64,000 bases of DNA, taken from the NCBI GenBank assembly GCA_010093485.1, contig MU001508.1:200051-264050 (forward strand), written 5' to 3'. Position numbers and translations under genes: made by a program. The notes under the pieces were generated by a model that had not been told where the DNA came from, did not search any database, and saw nothing but the letters and a program-made list of their open reading frames with translations. The DNA is from Karstenula rhodostoma CBS 690.94. Its lineage: Eukaryota; Ascomycota; Dothideomycetes; Pleosporales; Didymosphaeriaceae. This document shows positions 21,789 through 32,421 of the stretch, one piece after another. The stretch's first letter is position 1; the number at the start of each line of letters is the position of its first letter.

Positions 21789-23282
21789 TCCAAGGTCGCA
21801 ACTCTGACATTCCAGGACAACCCAGCCAACTTTACATCCAACCCCAAGTTTTCACTGACTTTCACGTGAGCCTTGGAGCGAGGAGAAACCAAGGGAAGTT
21901 TTCCCATCTGGCAGCCTTGGCTCTTGTTACTGGAACCGCATCACGTTTCCGAGGCCCTAAAGAACAACCCATCGGATCTTTGCCACATCACCAGACTGCA
22001 GCCTTTGCATCGATCACCGTGCGATAGATTTGGATCATGCAACGCTGCAGGCTCGGTGAACAAGACGTCGAAAGACGCGTCCATCTCGCTACGCGATGCT
22101 GTTGTCGAAAGAGCCGCTTCTCAAAAAAACTGCCCATGGTGTTACAGATTGGAATGAGAATACTTCCACGAGTATGGCAATCGTTCCGTTTTCAAACGAG
22201 CATTTAGAAACCGCGAACTGTGCGAGGAAGCACTCGAGGTACAGTGGAGCAGATTCTCTCAGGCGGATCTCCCAGGCGACAATTGCCTATTTTCCACTCT
22301 CCTTTACGATATTTCTCCTTTCGTTCAGGAATACGCAACCGCCTTGGACCTCCAAGGTAAGGCTCAGGGTACGCAGCATCGGAAATTACGCCTCCATCTC
22401 CAGTCCGCGTGGCTTCAACTGCCGCTAAGCTCGCATCGCCTTCCCCAGACCGTGCCGTTGACGCTATCGAGCTAACTTCGCCACGCCGAACGATTCAGAA
22501 AACCTATGCACCTGGATGCAACTGGGCACATTGCCGGATTCTTGATCTTGAAATGGATGGTCGCTTGACTGCATGTTCATCCACTCCTGAAACAAAATTA
22601 CGCCGACCATCCTTGTCTGCCGAGGTAGCTTGAGGTCTGGACAACAGACAATGTGGATCATGCCTACTGTCCTATCACCACCAATGTATTATTCTTGGCC
22701 ACTTCGGCCTAGCGAATTGATGAGAGGTTCCCAATCAAATCTGCAGGATTGCGATCTCACGGAAGGATTCACGATGCGCGTAGCACCCATGGACGGGAGG
22801 TGCGCTTCGACGTTCCTCTAAAAGTCATGACCCCAGCAGGTGCGGGCACAGCGAGGGCCGCAAAGCCCACGTGCGGCCTTTCAGATCGAATGAAACCCCT
22901 GCGAAAGATTGAGATACGCAACCACACAAGGATGCTGGACATACTTTCAGGGTTACGTCGATCGCCAACCCGGCGTGGTAGGAGCTCCGAGTATGCGTTG
23001 CCCATATCGGAATAGCTATGGGTCTAATGCTGTGACTGTGATATGCAAACCTGGATGAGGAGAAATTCTATTAATGAGATATACTAGGGAAAGGGGTGTT
23101 GGTAAACTCAGTACCTACCGAGACATGCTGGTATAAAGAGAGCTGGGGACACTATGAGGACTTGGGCAGACTTCTGCAAGACTGACCTCTACTCACTCAT
23201 TTCTAGAGCAGTTGTATGTTTCAATGCAGGCTGTTTCCCTGCACTCACTAACAAATTCGTAGAGCCCGTCCTTTCATTCACA
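21789..23282. other. Gene-poor stretch, possible coding relics
   Basis: No intact gene. A stop-free stretch at about 22157-22470 without an ATG encodes a compositionally normal segment (RNRELCEEALEVQWSRF), and a neighbouring frame at 22096-22150 reads toward it, suggesting a decayed gene. The family is not identifiable. The right end contains the promoter of the GMC gene. Confidence 0.35.
23132..23137 (+). promoter_or_regulatory. TATA box of the GMC oxidoreductase gene
   Basis: TATAAA lies 146 bases upstream of the chosen ATG. Confidence 0.5.
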
Positions 23283-25232
23283 ATGCTTTTCAGGCAACTC
23301 CTCAGCTCGGTCGCGGTGTTTGCATCGCTCGCGGTCGCTGTTGACCTCGCCGGATACGAGTACGTCGTAGTGGGTTCCGGTGCGGGTGGAGGTCCCCTCG
23401 CCGCTCGTCTTGCGCTTGCGGGTCACAAAACTCTCCTCATTGAAGCCGGTGATGACCAGGGTCTCAACATCAATTACACCGTTCCCGCATTCAACGCTCG
23501 CGTTTCCGAAGATCCCGCACTAGCATGGAACTTCTACGTCCATCACTATGCCGATGACGAGAGGCAAGCCCGCGACTTCAAGACCTCATATGAGACGCCC
23601 GATGGCGGCGAGTACACGGGTCTGTCGCCACCTGCTGGCTCGAAGTTGAAGGGCACTCTCTACCCGCGTGTTGGTAGCTTGGGAGGTTGCACCGCGCACA
23701 ATGCCCTGATCGCTGTATACCCCCACCAGTCTGACTTCCAAAACGTCGCCGATATCACCGGAGACGACTCATGGGCTCCGGATAACATGCGCAAGTACTT
23801 CGAGAAGCTAGAGGACAACAACTACCTTGCCGTTGACGCGGGACAGGATCATGGCTTCGATGGATGGCTAGGTGTTGAGTATGCACCCATCACGATTGTC
23901 ACTGAGGACTCGAAGCTCTTGAGCCTCATTTCTGGAGCCGCTACAGCACTTGGTAGCCTTATCGGCTCCGTCATCGACCTCACCACTCTCATTGCGGGCG
24001 ATGCCAACGCCGACACCATCGCACGTGACCAGTCCCCTTCCCTTTACCAAATCCCTATATCGACCGCCGATGGAAAGCGCAACGGCGCCCGCGAGTTTAT
24101 CCTCTCCGTCAGCGAGGCAAAGAACACTGACGGCTCCAAGAAATACCCTCTCGATATCAGGATGAACTGCCACGTTACCAAGGTCACCTTCGATGAGTCT
24201 GTTGCCCCTCCTCGCGCAACTGGTGTTGAGTTTCTTGATGGCCAATACCTGTACAAGGCCAGCCCAAAATCGAAGGGTGCTGCTGGCACTCCTGGTTCAG
24301 CTAAGGCATCCCGCGAAGTCATTGTTGCAGGCGGTACCTACAACTCCCCTCAGCTGCTCAAGCTTAGCGGTGTCGGACCTGCCGATGAACTTGAACAGTT
24401 CAACATCCCTGTCGTCGTAGACCTCCCCGGTGTCGGTACCAACCTCCAGGACCACTACGAGACCAACGTCCAGGGCAAGGCTCCTAGCAACTTTACCGCT
24501 TTCGATGGATGCACCTTCGATGGATCCGAGGCCGACGAGTGCCTCGAGAAGTGGAACAACCCTAACGCTGTCGAAAAGCGCGGTACCTACGCTTCTCCCG
24601 GTCTCGGCGCTGCGATGTTCTTCAAGAGCAGCACAGCCGAGAACAATGAGTGGGACACGTTCCTTTTCGGTGGCCCTGTCAACTTCCGCGGTTACTACCC
24701 CGGCTATGCTTTCGACGCCACCCACGACCACGACTGGTTCACCTGGGCTATCCTCAAGTCGCACCCTCGCAATAGCGCCGGAACTGTTAAGCTCCAGTCT
24801 GCCGACCCGCTCGACGTCCCCAGGATCACCTACAACTACTTCGACACCGGCAACGGTGACTACGAGAAGGACATCACCGCGATCACCGAAGCTATTGACC
24901 TTGCTCGCAAGTCCCTGGCAGCTCAACCCGTCCAGATCGACGAGACTCTGCCTGGTGCCGACGTGAATTCCGACGCGAAGATCTCTGACTACATCAAGGA
25001 CACCGTGTGGGGCCACCACGCCTCATCCACGTGCCCCATCGGCGCGGATGACGACAAGATGGCGGTGCTTGACAGCGCCTTCAGGGTCCGCGGCACCGCT
25101 GGCCTTCGTGTTGTCGACGCCAGTGTGTTCCCCAAGATCCCGGGCACTTTCACCGCTGTCTCGACCTATATTATCGCTGAGAAGGCCGCAGATGTCATCC
25201 TCAGCGCGCTCAACTCTACATCCTCGGCCTGA
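23283..25232 (+). CDS. Secreted GMC-family FAD oxidoreductase
   Basis: A single exon gives 649 residues; an in-frame extension to 23154 exists, but the ATG at 23283 starts a good signal peptide (MLFRQLLSSVAVFASLAVAV). The FAD-binding GSGAGGGPLAARL motif follows, then PRVGSLGGCTAHNALIAVYP (GMC signature 1 region) and GTYNSPQLLKLSGVGP (signature 2). The C-terminal active site has the catalytic His in TVWGHHASSTCPIG. At the second active-site position, usually His or Asn, the sequence reads IPGTFTAVST, which aligns Phe there. The family oxidises alcohols or sugars. The substrate is unknown. A P450 gene lies next downstream. Confidence 0.9.
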   Translation: MLFRQLLSSVAVFASLAVAVDLAGYEYVVVGSGAGGGPLAARLALAGHKTLLIEAGDDQGLNINYTVPAFNARVSEDPALAWNFYVHHYADDERQARDFKTSYETPDGGEYTGLSPPAGSKLKGTLYPRVGSLGGCTAHNALIAVYPHQSDFQNVADITGDDSWAPDNMRKYFEKLEDNNYLAVDAGQDHGFDGWLGVEYAPITIVTEDSKLLSLISGAATALGSLIGSVIDLTTLIAGDANADTIARDQSPSLYQIPISTADGKRNGAREFILSVSEAKNTDGSKKYPLDIRMNCHVTKVTFDESVAPPRATGVEFLDGQYLYKASPKSKGAAGTPGSAKASREVIVAGGTYNSPQLLKLSGVGPADELEQFNIPVVVDLPGVGTNLQDHYETNVQGKAPSNFTAFDGCTFDGSEADECLEKWNNPNAVEKRGTYASPGLGAAMFFKSSTAENNEWDTFLFGGPVNFRGYYPGYAFDATHDHDWFTWAILKSHPRNSAGTVKLQSADPLDVPRITYNYFDTGNGDYEKDITAITEAIDLARKSLAAQPVQIDETLPGADVNSDAKISDYIKDTVWGHHASSTCPIGADDDKMAVLDSAFRVRGTAGLRVVDASVFPKIPGTFTAVSTYIIAEKAADVILSALNSTSSA

Positions 25233-25753
25233 GCCTGATCAAAGCAGTTTAAAAGCACGACCGCAACGTTGCCATATACATATAATAGGTGTCTTATACT
25301 ATACCATGATTTAATATGTTTCCTTCTTTACATTGTCTCTGAAACGAACCATGCTCATCTCCTCAAGCGGGGAGGTTATTCAAGCTTTGACTTCATGTTG
25401 CAACCGACGAGTGCAGCGTGCACCTTCAACAAACTTCATCCAATCTTGAGCCAATCATTTCGACATAGATGGATCGGAGACACCCTTGGACTATCAAGCG
25501 AGAAACAGGGACCATAGACATGATAACTAACATCGACCACTGCTGATAGATCGTGCATATGCACGTATACGAAACCTTTGGAGTGAGCGTGCTGCTGAGA
25601 GGCCAGCTCATCTCGATATACAGCTCTGCGGCACGGTTCAACGGCGTGGCACGGTCTGTGCCAATGCCCACCACCAAGACTCAAGTAACCTCCGTCAAAC
25701 CGTCTTGCTCTTGTCTTCACTCTCAATCACGATTCAAGTTTTAGGACCAAGAG
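25233..25753. other. Intergenic region
   Basis: No gene or RNA recognised in these 521 bases between two genes on the same strand. Confidence 0.5.
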
Positions 25754-27394
25754 ATGTTGTACTACATTTCGGTCATCCTTATCGCCTGTCTCTTAGCAGC
25801 AAAACTCATCGCATACGTCCGCCACATACTCCGTAAACGCCGTTATGGCTGCATAGAGCCGCCCTCACTCCCTCTCAAAGACCCACTCTTGGGTCTAGAT
25901 TTCTTCTTCCAGAAAATGGGAGCGCTCAAGTCGGGAGACTACCTCGCGAGTAACACCGCCCTCTTCAAGCAGTTTTCGAGTAAAACATTCAAGAGTCGTT
26001 CATTCGGTACTACGACGTACCACACTATTGATCCGGAGGTGGTCAAGAGCTACCAATCCACCTTCTTCAAAGACTTCGGCATCGAGCCGCTCCGATATCA
26101 CCTGGCGGAGAATCTGTGGGGCAATGGGATTGTCGTCGCTGATGGGCAGCGGTGGGCATCTGCGCGTAGCTTCATCCGGAGTAGCTTTGATGTTGTCCAC
26201 ACTGCCAACATAAAGCGGTTGGATCATCACGTGCAAAGGTTCATGGAGTTGATTCCGCGCGATGGGACGACCGTTGATCTGATGCCGCTATTCAAGCGCC
26301 TAGTAGGGCTTCCATATCTCGCGCCTGGAGCGTTGTTGTTAACCACCAACTAGATCCTGGACACGTCGAGTGAGTTTATCTTTGGGCAGTCGCTCAACGC
26401 ACTCGACGATCCGGACGTTGCCTTCATGGATGCCTTTGAGCTTGCCCAACGCGGCACCGGTCTGAGGATGCTGCTGGGGCGTCTTCGATTTCTCCATCGC
26501 GACGCGAAGTGGTACGCGGCTTGCAGAACGGTAACGAGTTTCTGTGAACTGCGGGTGGAAGAAGCGCTGGAAAGACTGGAGAGGGGGCAGGAACGTCGTA
26601 CTGAGCGAGATCGACTGCGTCTTGTCGACGAGGCAGCGAAGCTCACGACGGATCGATACGCCCTCCGTTCATTGATCTTGAGCGTTTTTAGCCCGGCGCA
26701 TGATGGCGCTGCGGTCGCACTGAGCAATGTCTTCTTTCACCTTGCAAGACACCCGCGAGTCTTTGCTAAACTTCGCGATGAGGTCATGGGGGATACAGAC
26801 CAGCCGATAACTTACGAGTCGCTCAACTCGTACTCGTACTTGAAGAACGTCTTTCGTGAGAGTATGTCTCCCGTTGGATCCAACAAGCTGATACTGATGA
26901 GATTTAGCCCATCGCCTGACGCCCATCGTGAACGGAAACCAACGTATATGTCTAAAGGTAGGTAGGACTTCATTTTAGCTATGAGAAAACCACGCATGCT
27001 TGCTGATCGCTTCTCATCGCAGGATATTGTCCTTCCCACTGGTGGAGGACCCGATGGCAACAGTCCGCTCTTCTTCCAGAAGGGCGACATCATCGAGGCC
27101 GACTACCGTACGATGATGCGCGATCCCGAATTCTGGGGCCCAGATGTAGAAAAGTTCATACCAGAGAGATGGGAGAAGGTGAGGCCAGGTTGGGAATACC
27201 TGCCATTCGGTGGCGGACCTAGACAATGTCCAGGTACGAGACTTGTTTTCACCGAGTGTGCATTTACGACTGTAAGGATCTTGCGCGAGTTTGCAAAGTT
27301 AGAGAATAGGGATGAGGAACTGGAGTGGAAGGAACAGATGCGTATGACTTGGCAAAGCAAGAACGGGACTCTGGTTGGACTTGTCCCTGCTTGA
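25754..27394 (+). CDS. Cytochrome P450, CYP52-like
   Basis: Exons 25754-26302, 26354-26861, 26908-26957 and 27023-27394 give 492 residues. An N-terminal membrane anchor (YYISVILIACLLAAKLIAYV) places it in the endoplasmic reticulum. The K-helix ExxR is ETHR, created by the second junction, followed by LTPIVNGNQR and VLPTGGGPDGNSPLF, which resemble CYP52-type alkane/fatty-acid omega-hydroxylases. FIPERW and the haem loop FGGGPRQCPG with its Cys ligand are intact. The I-helix reads SPAHDGAAVALSN, without the usual threonine of the A/G-G-x-x-T motif. Introns 1 and 3 rest on frame and motif continuity. A terminal-hydroxylase role is inferred. Confidence 0.85.
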
Positions 27395-28089
27395 AGGTGT
27401 TTGGGAGTTCGAGGTTGAGGATTGGAAAGAATGTGTGGATAGACTTAAAATAAATGGAATTCTCAGTCTTAGTCTATCCTCGTAGGACATAACCATGATA
27501 TACCGCCCTTTTTGGTTAGCCTGCGCACAGACGCTGGGCAAGCCTTAGCCGCTTTTTTAGTCCTCCTTTGTTCGTGCATTGGCAAAGCACAACGCGCCTT
27601 TTTGTCCCCCTTGCTTCATTGATTTACCCGCCCTCATAGTGATCGTATACAGTATACTGGTCGAATATAACAACGTTGAACAGTGGGTAAGAATAGACGA
27701 AGAAGATACATACTTGACTCACTTTGGAATGGGTGAGATTTTGGGTCTTGAACCATCCTTATATAACATTAGAGGGATAGAAATATAGTAGAGAATTAGA
27801 GATTCAAATCTATTCATGATCCACTTCAACTGGCCTGGAATGGCTACTTCATCTCTACCAAAGAGAGACCAGATATGTAGGTTACCTACCCTACCTTCTA
27901 GCGCAAGCCGAAAGAAACTCAACCTCCCAAAATGAAAACAAACATGTAAGTCTTCTATCCTAAACTCTAGCGCAAGCCAAAGTTTAGGGCAGCTGAGTCC
28001 ATACCAGACCCATCGAAACAAAGAGAAGAAGGTATATATATCTACATATATCACTCCACCACCCAAGAAACCCCACCCTTCACCCCCAC
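27395..28089. other. Intergenic region with a degenerate direct repeat
   Basis: No gene is supported. Two related segments of about 56 bases, at about 27857-27914 and 27929-27984, both end CTAGCGCAAGCC(G/A)AAG and otherwise agree at roughly three quarters of positions. Confidence 0.5.
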
Positions 28090-28791
28090 CTAGCCCGTAT
28101 AAGCCAACGGAACCAGCACCAGATCCACCTCAACCTCCCTCTTCACCTTCTTGAACCCCTCCTCAAAGAACTCCCCCAGCTCCTGAAACGGCTCCAGCGC
28201 CCTCCCCTTCTTCACAAAGTGACCCACAAGCTCCGAATCCACCAGCACAAGCGTCACCTTCTTCAACTTCGACTTCTTCAGCTCAAACACATCGTCGAGC
28301 TTGTAGAACGCGACGACCTCCTTAGTCCGCAGCACGCGCAGCTCCTTGCTCTCCTCAACCTTCCCCAGGTTCTCCAGCGCGATGCGCTCGCGCTCGTGGT
28401 GCACCGAGGTCGTCAGGCCGGCGGTGTGGAAGGTGAGGGTGAGGTGCTCGAGGGCGGGCAGGGACTTTGCGGCGTCGAGGTAGGGGTTGGAGGTGCGGTT
28501 GTCGCGGATGCCGGCGAATTGGTAGAACTGCGGGAAGGAGAGAGATGTGATGACCTTGTAGAGGTCTGGGAGCTCTGGGCGGGCGAGCAGGCTGCGGAAG
28601 AAGTCGGTGTCTGGGAGGGAGGCGAGCTCGAAGGTGTAGGTGGCGATGGTGGGGAGGATGGTGTTTTTCCAAACGGAGGGGTTGGAGGTGGCGACGGTGG
28701 GGTCCGGGATGAAGGAGGGGTGGTGGAGGGGCTGGGTGAGGGCCTCGACGCGCAGGCGCTCGGCGGTGATGTTGATGCGAGTGGTAGACAT
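28090..28791 (-). CDS. Uncharacterised protein, 233 aa
   Basis: A single exon begins at ATG 28791 (MSTTRINITAERLRVEAL); the open frame extends further upstream, but a TATA box at 28945-28952 fits the later start. The middle contains ITSLSFPQFYQFAGIRDN and LPALEHLTLTFHTAGLTTS, which have the look of an F-box/leucine-rich-repeat type strand segment. The C-terminus is charged, with VKREVEVDLVLVPLAYTG. I do not recognise the family, and no catalytic motif is visible. Codon third positions are GC-rich, as in neighbouring real genes, which supports coding. Confidence 0.68.
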   Translation of the reverse strand: MSTTRINITAERLRVEALTQPLHHPSFIPDPTVATSNPSVWKNTILPTIATYTFELASLPDTDFFRSLLARPELPDLYKVITSLSFPQFYQFAGIRDNRTSNPYLDAAKSLPALEHLTLTFHTAGLTTSVHHERERIALENLGKVEESKELRVLRTKEVVAFYKLDDVFELKKSKLKKVTLVLVDSELVGHFVKKGRALEPFQELGEFFEEGFKKVKREVEVDLVLVPLAYTG

Positions 28792-29340
28792 TGTGGGGTT
28801 GGTTGGAGATGTGGAGCTGTAAGGGGCGGTGTGTGGGTTGGAAGTTGGGACAAGATGTGGAAGTCTCGGTGGAGGTAAAGACAGTTGGAGAAGTGGTGAG
28901 CAGTGGTGAGGATGAGGGTCTGAGATTGGGGAGACGGCACTGGGTTTATATAGACAGAGGGCGCGACGCAAAGTGATCACCTGGAAGGCGAGCATGCGCA
29001 GCGCAAACGCAAAACGCGCCCAACAAGCAAACGCTCAACGTGGGTTAAAGGTGAATTTCGAACCCGCTCATTGATAGAAACAAACAGGTTTGATTTGGAT
29101 CGCCAGGGATTTATCGTCATCCGTCATGTATATGCCCACACGGTCTAGGTTTGAAATCTACCTACTGATGCACTGCCCACCGCAAACGCGGGGGAAATGA
29201 TACAAGTGGAGTACACGAGAGAGAAACCAAGAACAATACAAGATCGTGACAAATGTGAGTGCCGCAAGTCCAGGTGACTTGCAGAAACAAAATGAAGCTG
29301 ATGCCCAAGAGCGAAGGATGAGCGCACCGCGCAAACGTCC
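28792..29340. other. Intergenic region
   Basis: Apart from the TATA box near 28948 nothing was recognised in these 549 bases. Confidence 0.5.
28945..28952 (-). promoter_or_regulatory. TATA box of the 233-aa protein gene
   Basis: TATATAAA on the minus strand lies 154 bases upstream of ATG 28791. Confidence 0.55.
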
Positions 29341-30644
29341 TCAAACCGCATTTTTGCTCTTGCCGCGCTTGATCCTCACAGTCCAAGCGCCCATTTCCTT
29401 CGGGTCGTTGAACGGCAACGACTGAATGACTGCCTTGACGTTTTCAGCCTGCCTGGCGAAACCCCGTGCAACCCAGTCTTGCAGATCCCAGAAAGTAGTC
29501 ATTGTGCGTGGGGTGCACCGAACGGGACCCTCCCTATGCCATTCGCAGATCAGGGTCAGTTTCTGAAGGTTGGGTAAGTCAAACAGAAGATCGAGCTCGT
29601 AAGTTGCGGCGACTTGGTCTGGGCTCTTGACACCCGGGGTACCGTTGAGGAAGGCGAGCTGACGATACGCAGCACCATGCTCGGGCATGTGGAGCAGGTC
29701 GAGCTTGACCTGGAGCGTGAGCTGCTCGATATTCCGGCATCGGGCAATGCAGTCGAATAGTTCGCGCGTGCGGGCTGGAGAGGTTGCGAGGTCCGAGAAC
29801 CTGGTGAATCTCATGCTCTTGACACTATTCCAACCCTTCTGGCCGGGAAGCTGTTCCAGCGTGTCCTCGAAGTAGTGCAGGTCAGCAAGGACGCTGATTT
29901 CCATGGTACGGTTCTCGAGAAGGAAAGTCGCAATCTCGTTGTACGCCCGACGGTTCGTGTAGGCTAGACCGGGTAGCAACTTGAAATACGATTTCCTGTT
30001 AGGCACTGCGGTCATATTGTACAGGCGGTTGTCTCGTAACGCCAAGATAGTAGGGTGGCCCGCGAATAATAAGTGATATACCTGGTTCCTAAGCTCACCG
30101 GGGAGCCCCTCAAAGGTAGCTTGTGAGTTCGGTTTACGTGCATTGGGAGCTGCAGGTGTTGATATCGGCGGTGCCGAATTCGTGCGAACAACTGGCTCAG
30201 ATACCACACTAGTAGGCACGACGGTAGACTCCGCTCTACGGTGGCCAAGACGAGCAAGCACAGGGTTTGTGTCCAAACGATCAGTAGGTCGGCGGGAGGA
30301 ACGTCCTACGATCGTATGTCAGAACCATAGTCAAAAGGAAGCACGTCGAACTCACCAATTGAGAAGTTGATGTTCTCCATAGCTGTCTTGATGGACTCGC
30401 CACATGACACTCGCTGAAGGTCGGCATGGCTTCGTGATTCGGACATCGGATTGTGTTTTTGCAGTGACACGGGCAATGCAGCGGAGTGATGATTCCCATC
30501 ATCTTGCGATGATGAACTGCCTGCTACAGCGTGAGGGCTTTGTGCATGGAGCGAAATCCTAGCCTCTCCGTCGGTTTGATCTTGGGTTGAGTCTGGATTT
30601 TGTGAAGACTGGTCGGTGGATACCGACTCCTTCGACGCTTGCAT
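29341..30644 (-). CDS. Uncharacterised protein with F-box-like segment, 417 aa
   Basis: Exons 29341-30305 and 30356-30644 join in phase (NFSIG then RSSRRPTDR). The first 130 residues are Ser/Gln/Pro-rich and likely disordered. The segment FEGLPGELRNQVYHLLF near residue 150 is the start typical of the large fungal family with an F-box-like or 2EXR-like N-terminal motif (LPxELRNxVY). LTLQVKLDLLHMPEHG and LQKLTLICEWHREGP follow in a repeat-like pattern. The C-terminus is basic (RIKRGKSKNAV). A role in protein turnover is sometimes proposed for such proteins but is not shown. The apparent start at 30276 would be a TTG, so the two-exon model is preferred. Confidence 0.75.
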
Positions 30645-32421
30645 GGCTGTCGGTCCTGACAATGTCAGCGTTCGACTCCGGGAAGGGTGGCAAACGCGTA
30701 CTGCACCGCGCAACTAGAATTCGAGGTTTTTCCAGGAGGCCAACCAGGTTATTGCAGTAGATCGGGCAGTCGGTATCGGCGGCGGGAGGTGTGGTTTAAA
30801 TACGCTTGGTCAGTTGCCAAGGAAATATTAGCACGTCTCGAGGAGCAGTGATGGTGACAGTGAACACCTTGCGCTCAGGTCAGGCAGCGCTATCAACTGT
30901 CAGCTATCAACTTTGAATTCAGACTGCAGCGCTTTCCGGGTTTGCGAGGCTTGTTGATTACAACCTCGCTGGCCGAGCCCAATGAGCTGCGTTACAGACC
31001 CAAGCGTATGTTTGGAGATTTGTGGAATCGGCAATGTCCAGTTTCCGTAACGATGGTGGGGGTTTATATCAGGCGCATATGAAGCTGTGGACTGGGAACA
31101 TGCTATGGTGATGGGTGGGTGACAGTAGGGTCTGGTGTGGGCGCGCTTTGCGACGGCATTTGACGACGCGTGACCGGCGCGTCGACGCGTGATAACCCAT
31201 CGCTCACACCGCCTACAGCTCACACGGTCAGATCTCGAGGTTCAAGCGGTATGTCGCAAGGGCAAGTGGCCTTGTGTGACCGTATAGCCACATATTGCTT
31301 CTCCCCACCAGTCCAAACCGGTGACAAACAGGACTAAAGGTCCAGGGTTGTCCAAGGCAGTAGAATGGTAAGAGAAGAAGGAACCACAGATCCATTGGAG
31401 GTCCTGCAAAGATACCGAGCAGGGCCTTCTAGCCTTGGACCCCGCTGAGCGGCCGGATTGACTCTGGGGACACACGCTGAGAGTGCCTGGCGGCGAAGAA
31501 TGAGAGCATCTATTAGGGCGGGTCTTCGGTGAGGAATTCAGGAGATGGGTACATAGCTGGTCAAGTATATACTTGGCCGACCACATTCTATTCAATTACT
31601 GTATGAAGGGCCGTACGTCGGTACGCTGTGAAGCTACACTTACTGTATCCAACGCGCCACAGTAGGTCTCATGGCTGATAGGCGGCGTAATAGAAAGGAA
31701 TGCCAGGAACCGCGTGCCCTCATACTCGCCCAACTCCATCTCTTTCTGTTGTGGTATTACTGAACGCAACTCATCCTGCGGATACTATGCTATCGAGTAT
31801 CAGTATCGCAGCTGTTGAGCCCCCATTCCGGTGGCACCATCGGAGCGAAGTCAAGTCACCACTCATGAAGATGGTGGAGTCTACAACGGTATGATGTCAG
31901 TCGGAAAATGCACTCGCAAGCTTGCAGCGCTGTTGGCAACGCGAAGGATCCGCTAAAGTGCATGGCAAGCGCGGGGAGAGGTGCACAAGATAGGCGTCTG
32001 CTATCGCGGCCTTGGGCAGGCACGACCGGAGTTGGGCAGCGGGCAAGCAGATGCGATGGTCAGGGTATTCGTCACGACGCAGCAGAGATGGCCAGGTGGG
32101 AGTCGACGAGTCGCAGCAGGTGTCGTGCTGTAGTACGTGTGCGGGCACTTATGTCAGCGGCCCCCAACACCAGTCGCGCCTATCACGCACCGACAGGGCC
32201 GCCGTCCAGGTCCAATTCCGCACCCTGCGCCAACGCCGATGCCGAAACGGGGCTCCGCCGCGATGGCAGGGCTCGTCGCATCATCCTGCGGCCGTTGGCG
32301 TATGCAATTGCGCGCTGACGCCGCCATCTCTCGCTCGTCGTCGTCCTCGTCGTCCATGTCCCTTTGTTCATAAGCCGCGTCGTCGTCGTGCCTTCCTTCC
32401 TTCCCACCGACACGGCGCATC
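30645..32421. other. Long divergent intergenic region
   Basis: In 1777 bases no gene was supported. Two ACGCGT (MCB-like) hexamers lie at 31166-31171 and 31185-31190. A 10-base direct repeat GCTATCAACT is at about 30890 and 30903. Confidence 0.5.

Noticed and set aside
24297..25019. 240-codon minus-strand frame inside the GMC gene
   Set aside because: Valine/glycine-rich shadow of the opposite strand with no family features.
28219..28878. 219-codon plus-strand frame
   Set aside because: Extremely Gly/Glu/Val-rich shadow of the minus-strand gene.
30664..30680. GTTCGACTCCGGG, tRNA T-arm-like
   Set aside because: Flanking sequence cannot form a cloverleaf, and it lies close to the start of a protein gene.
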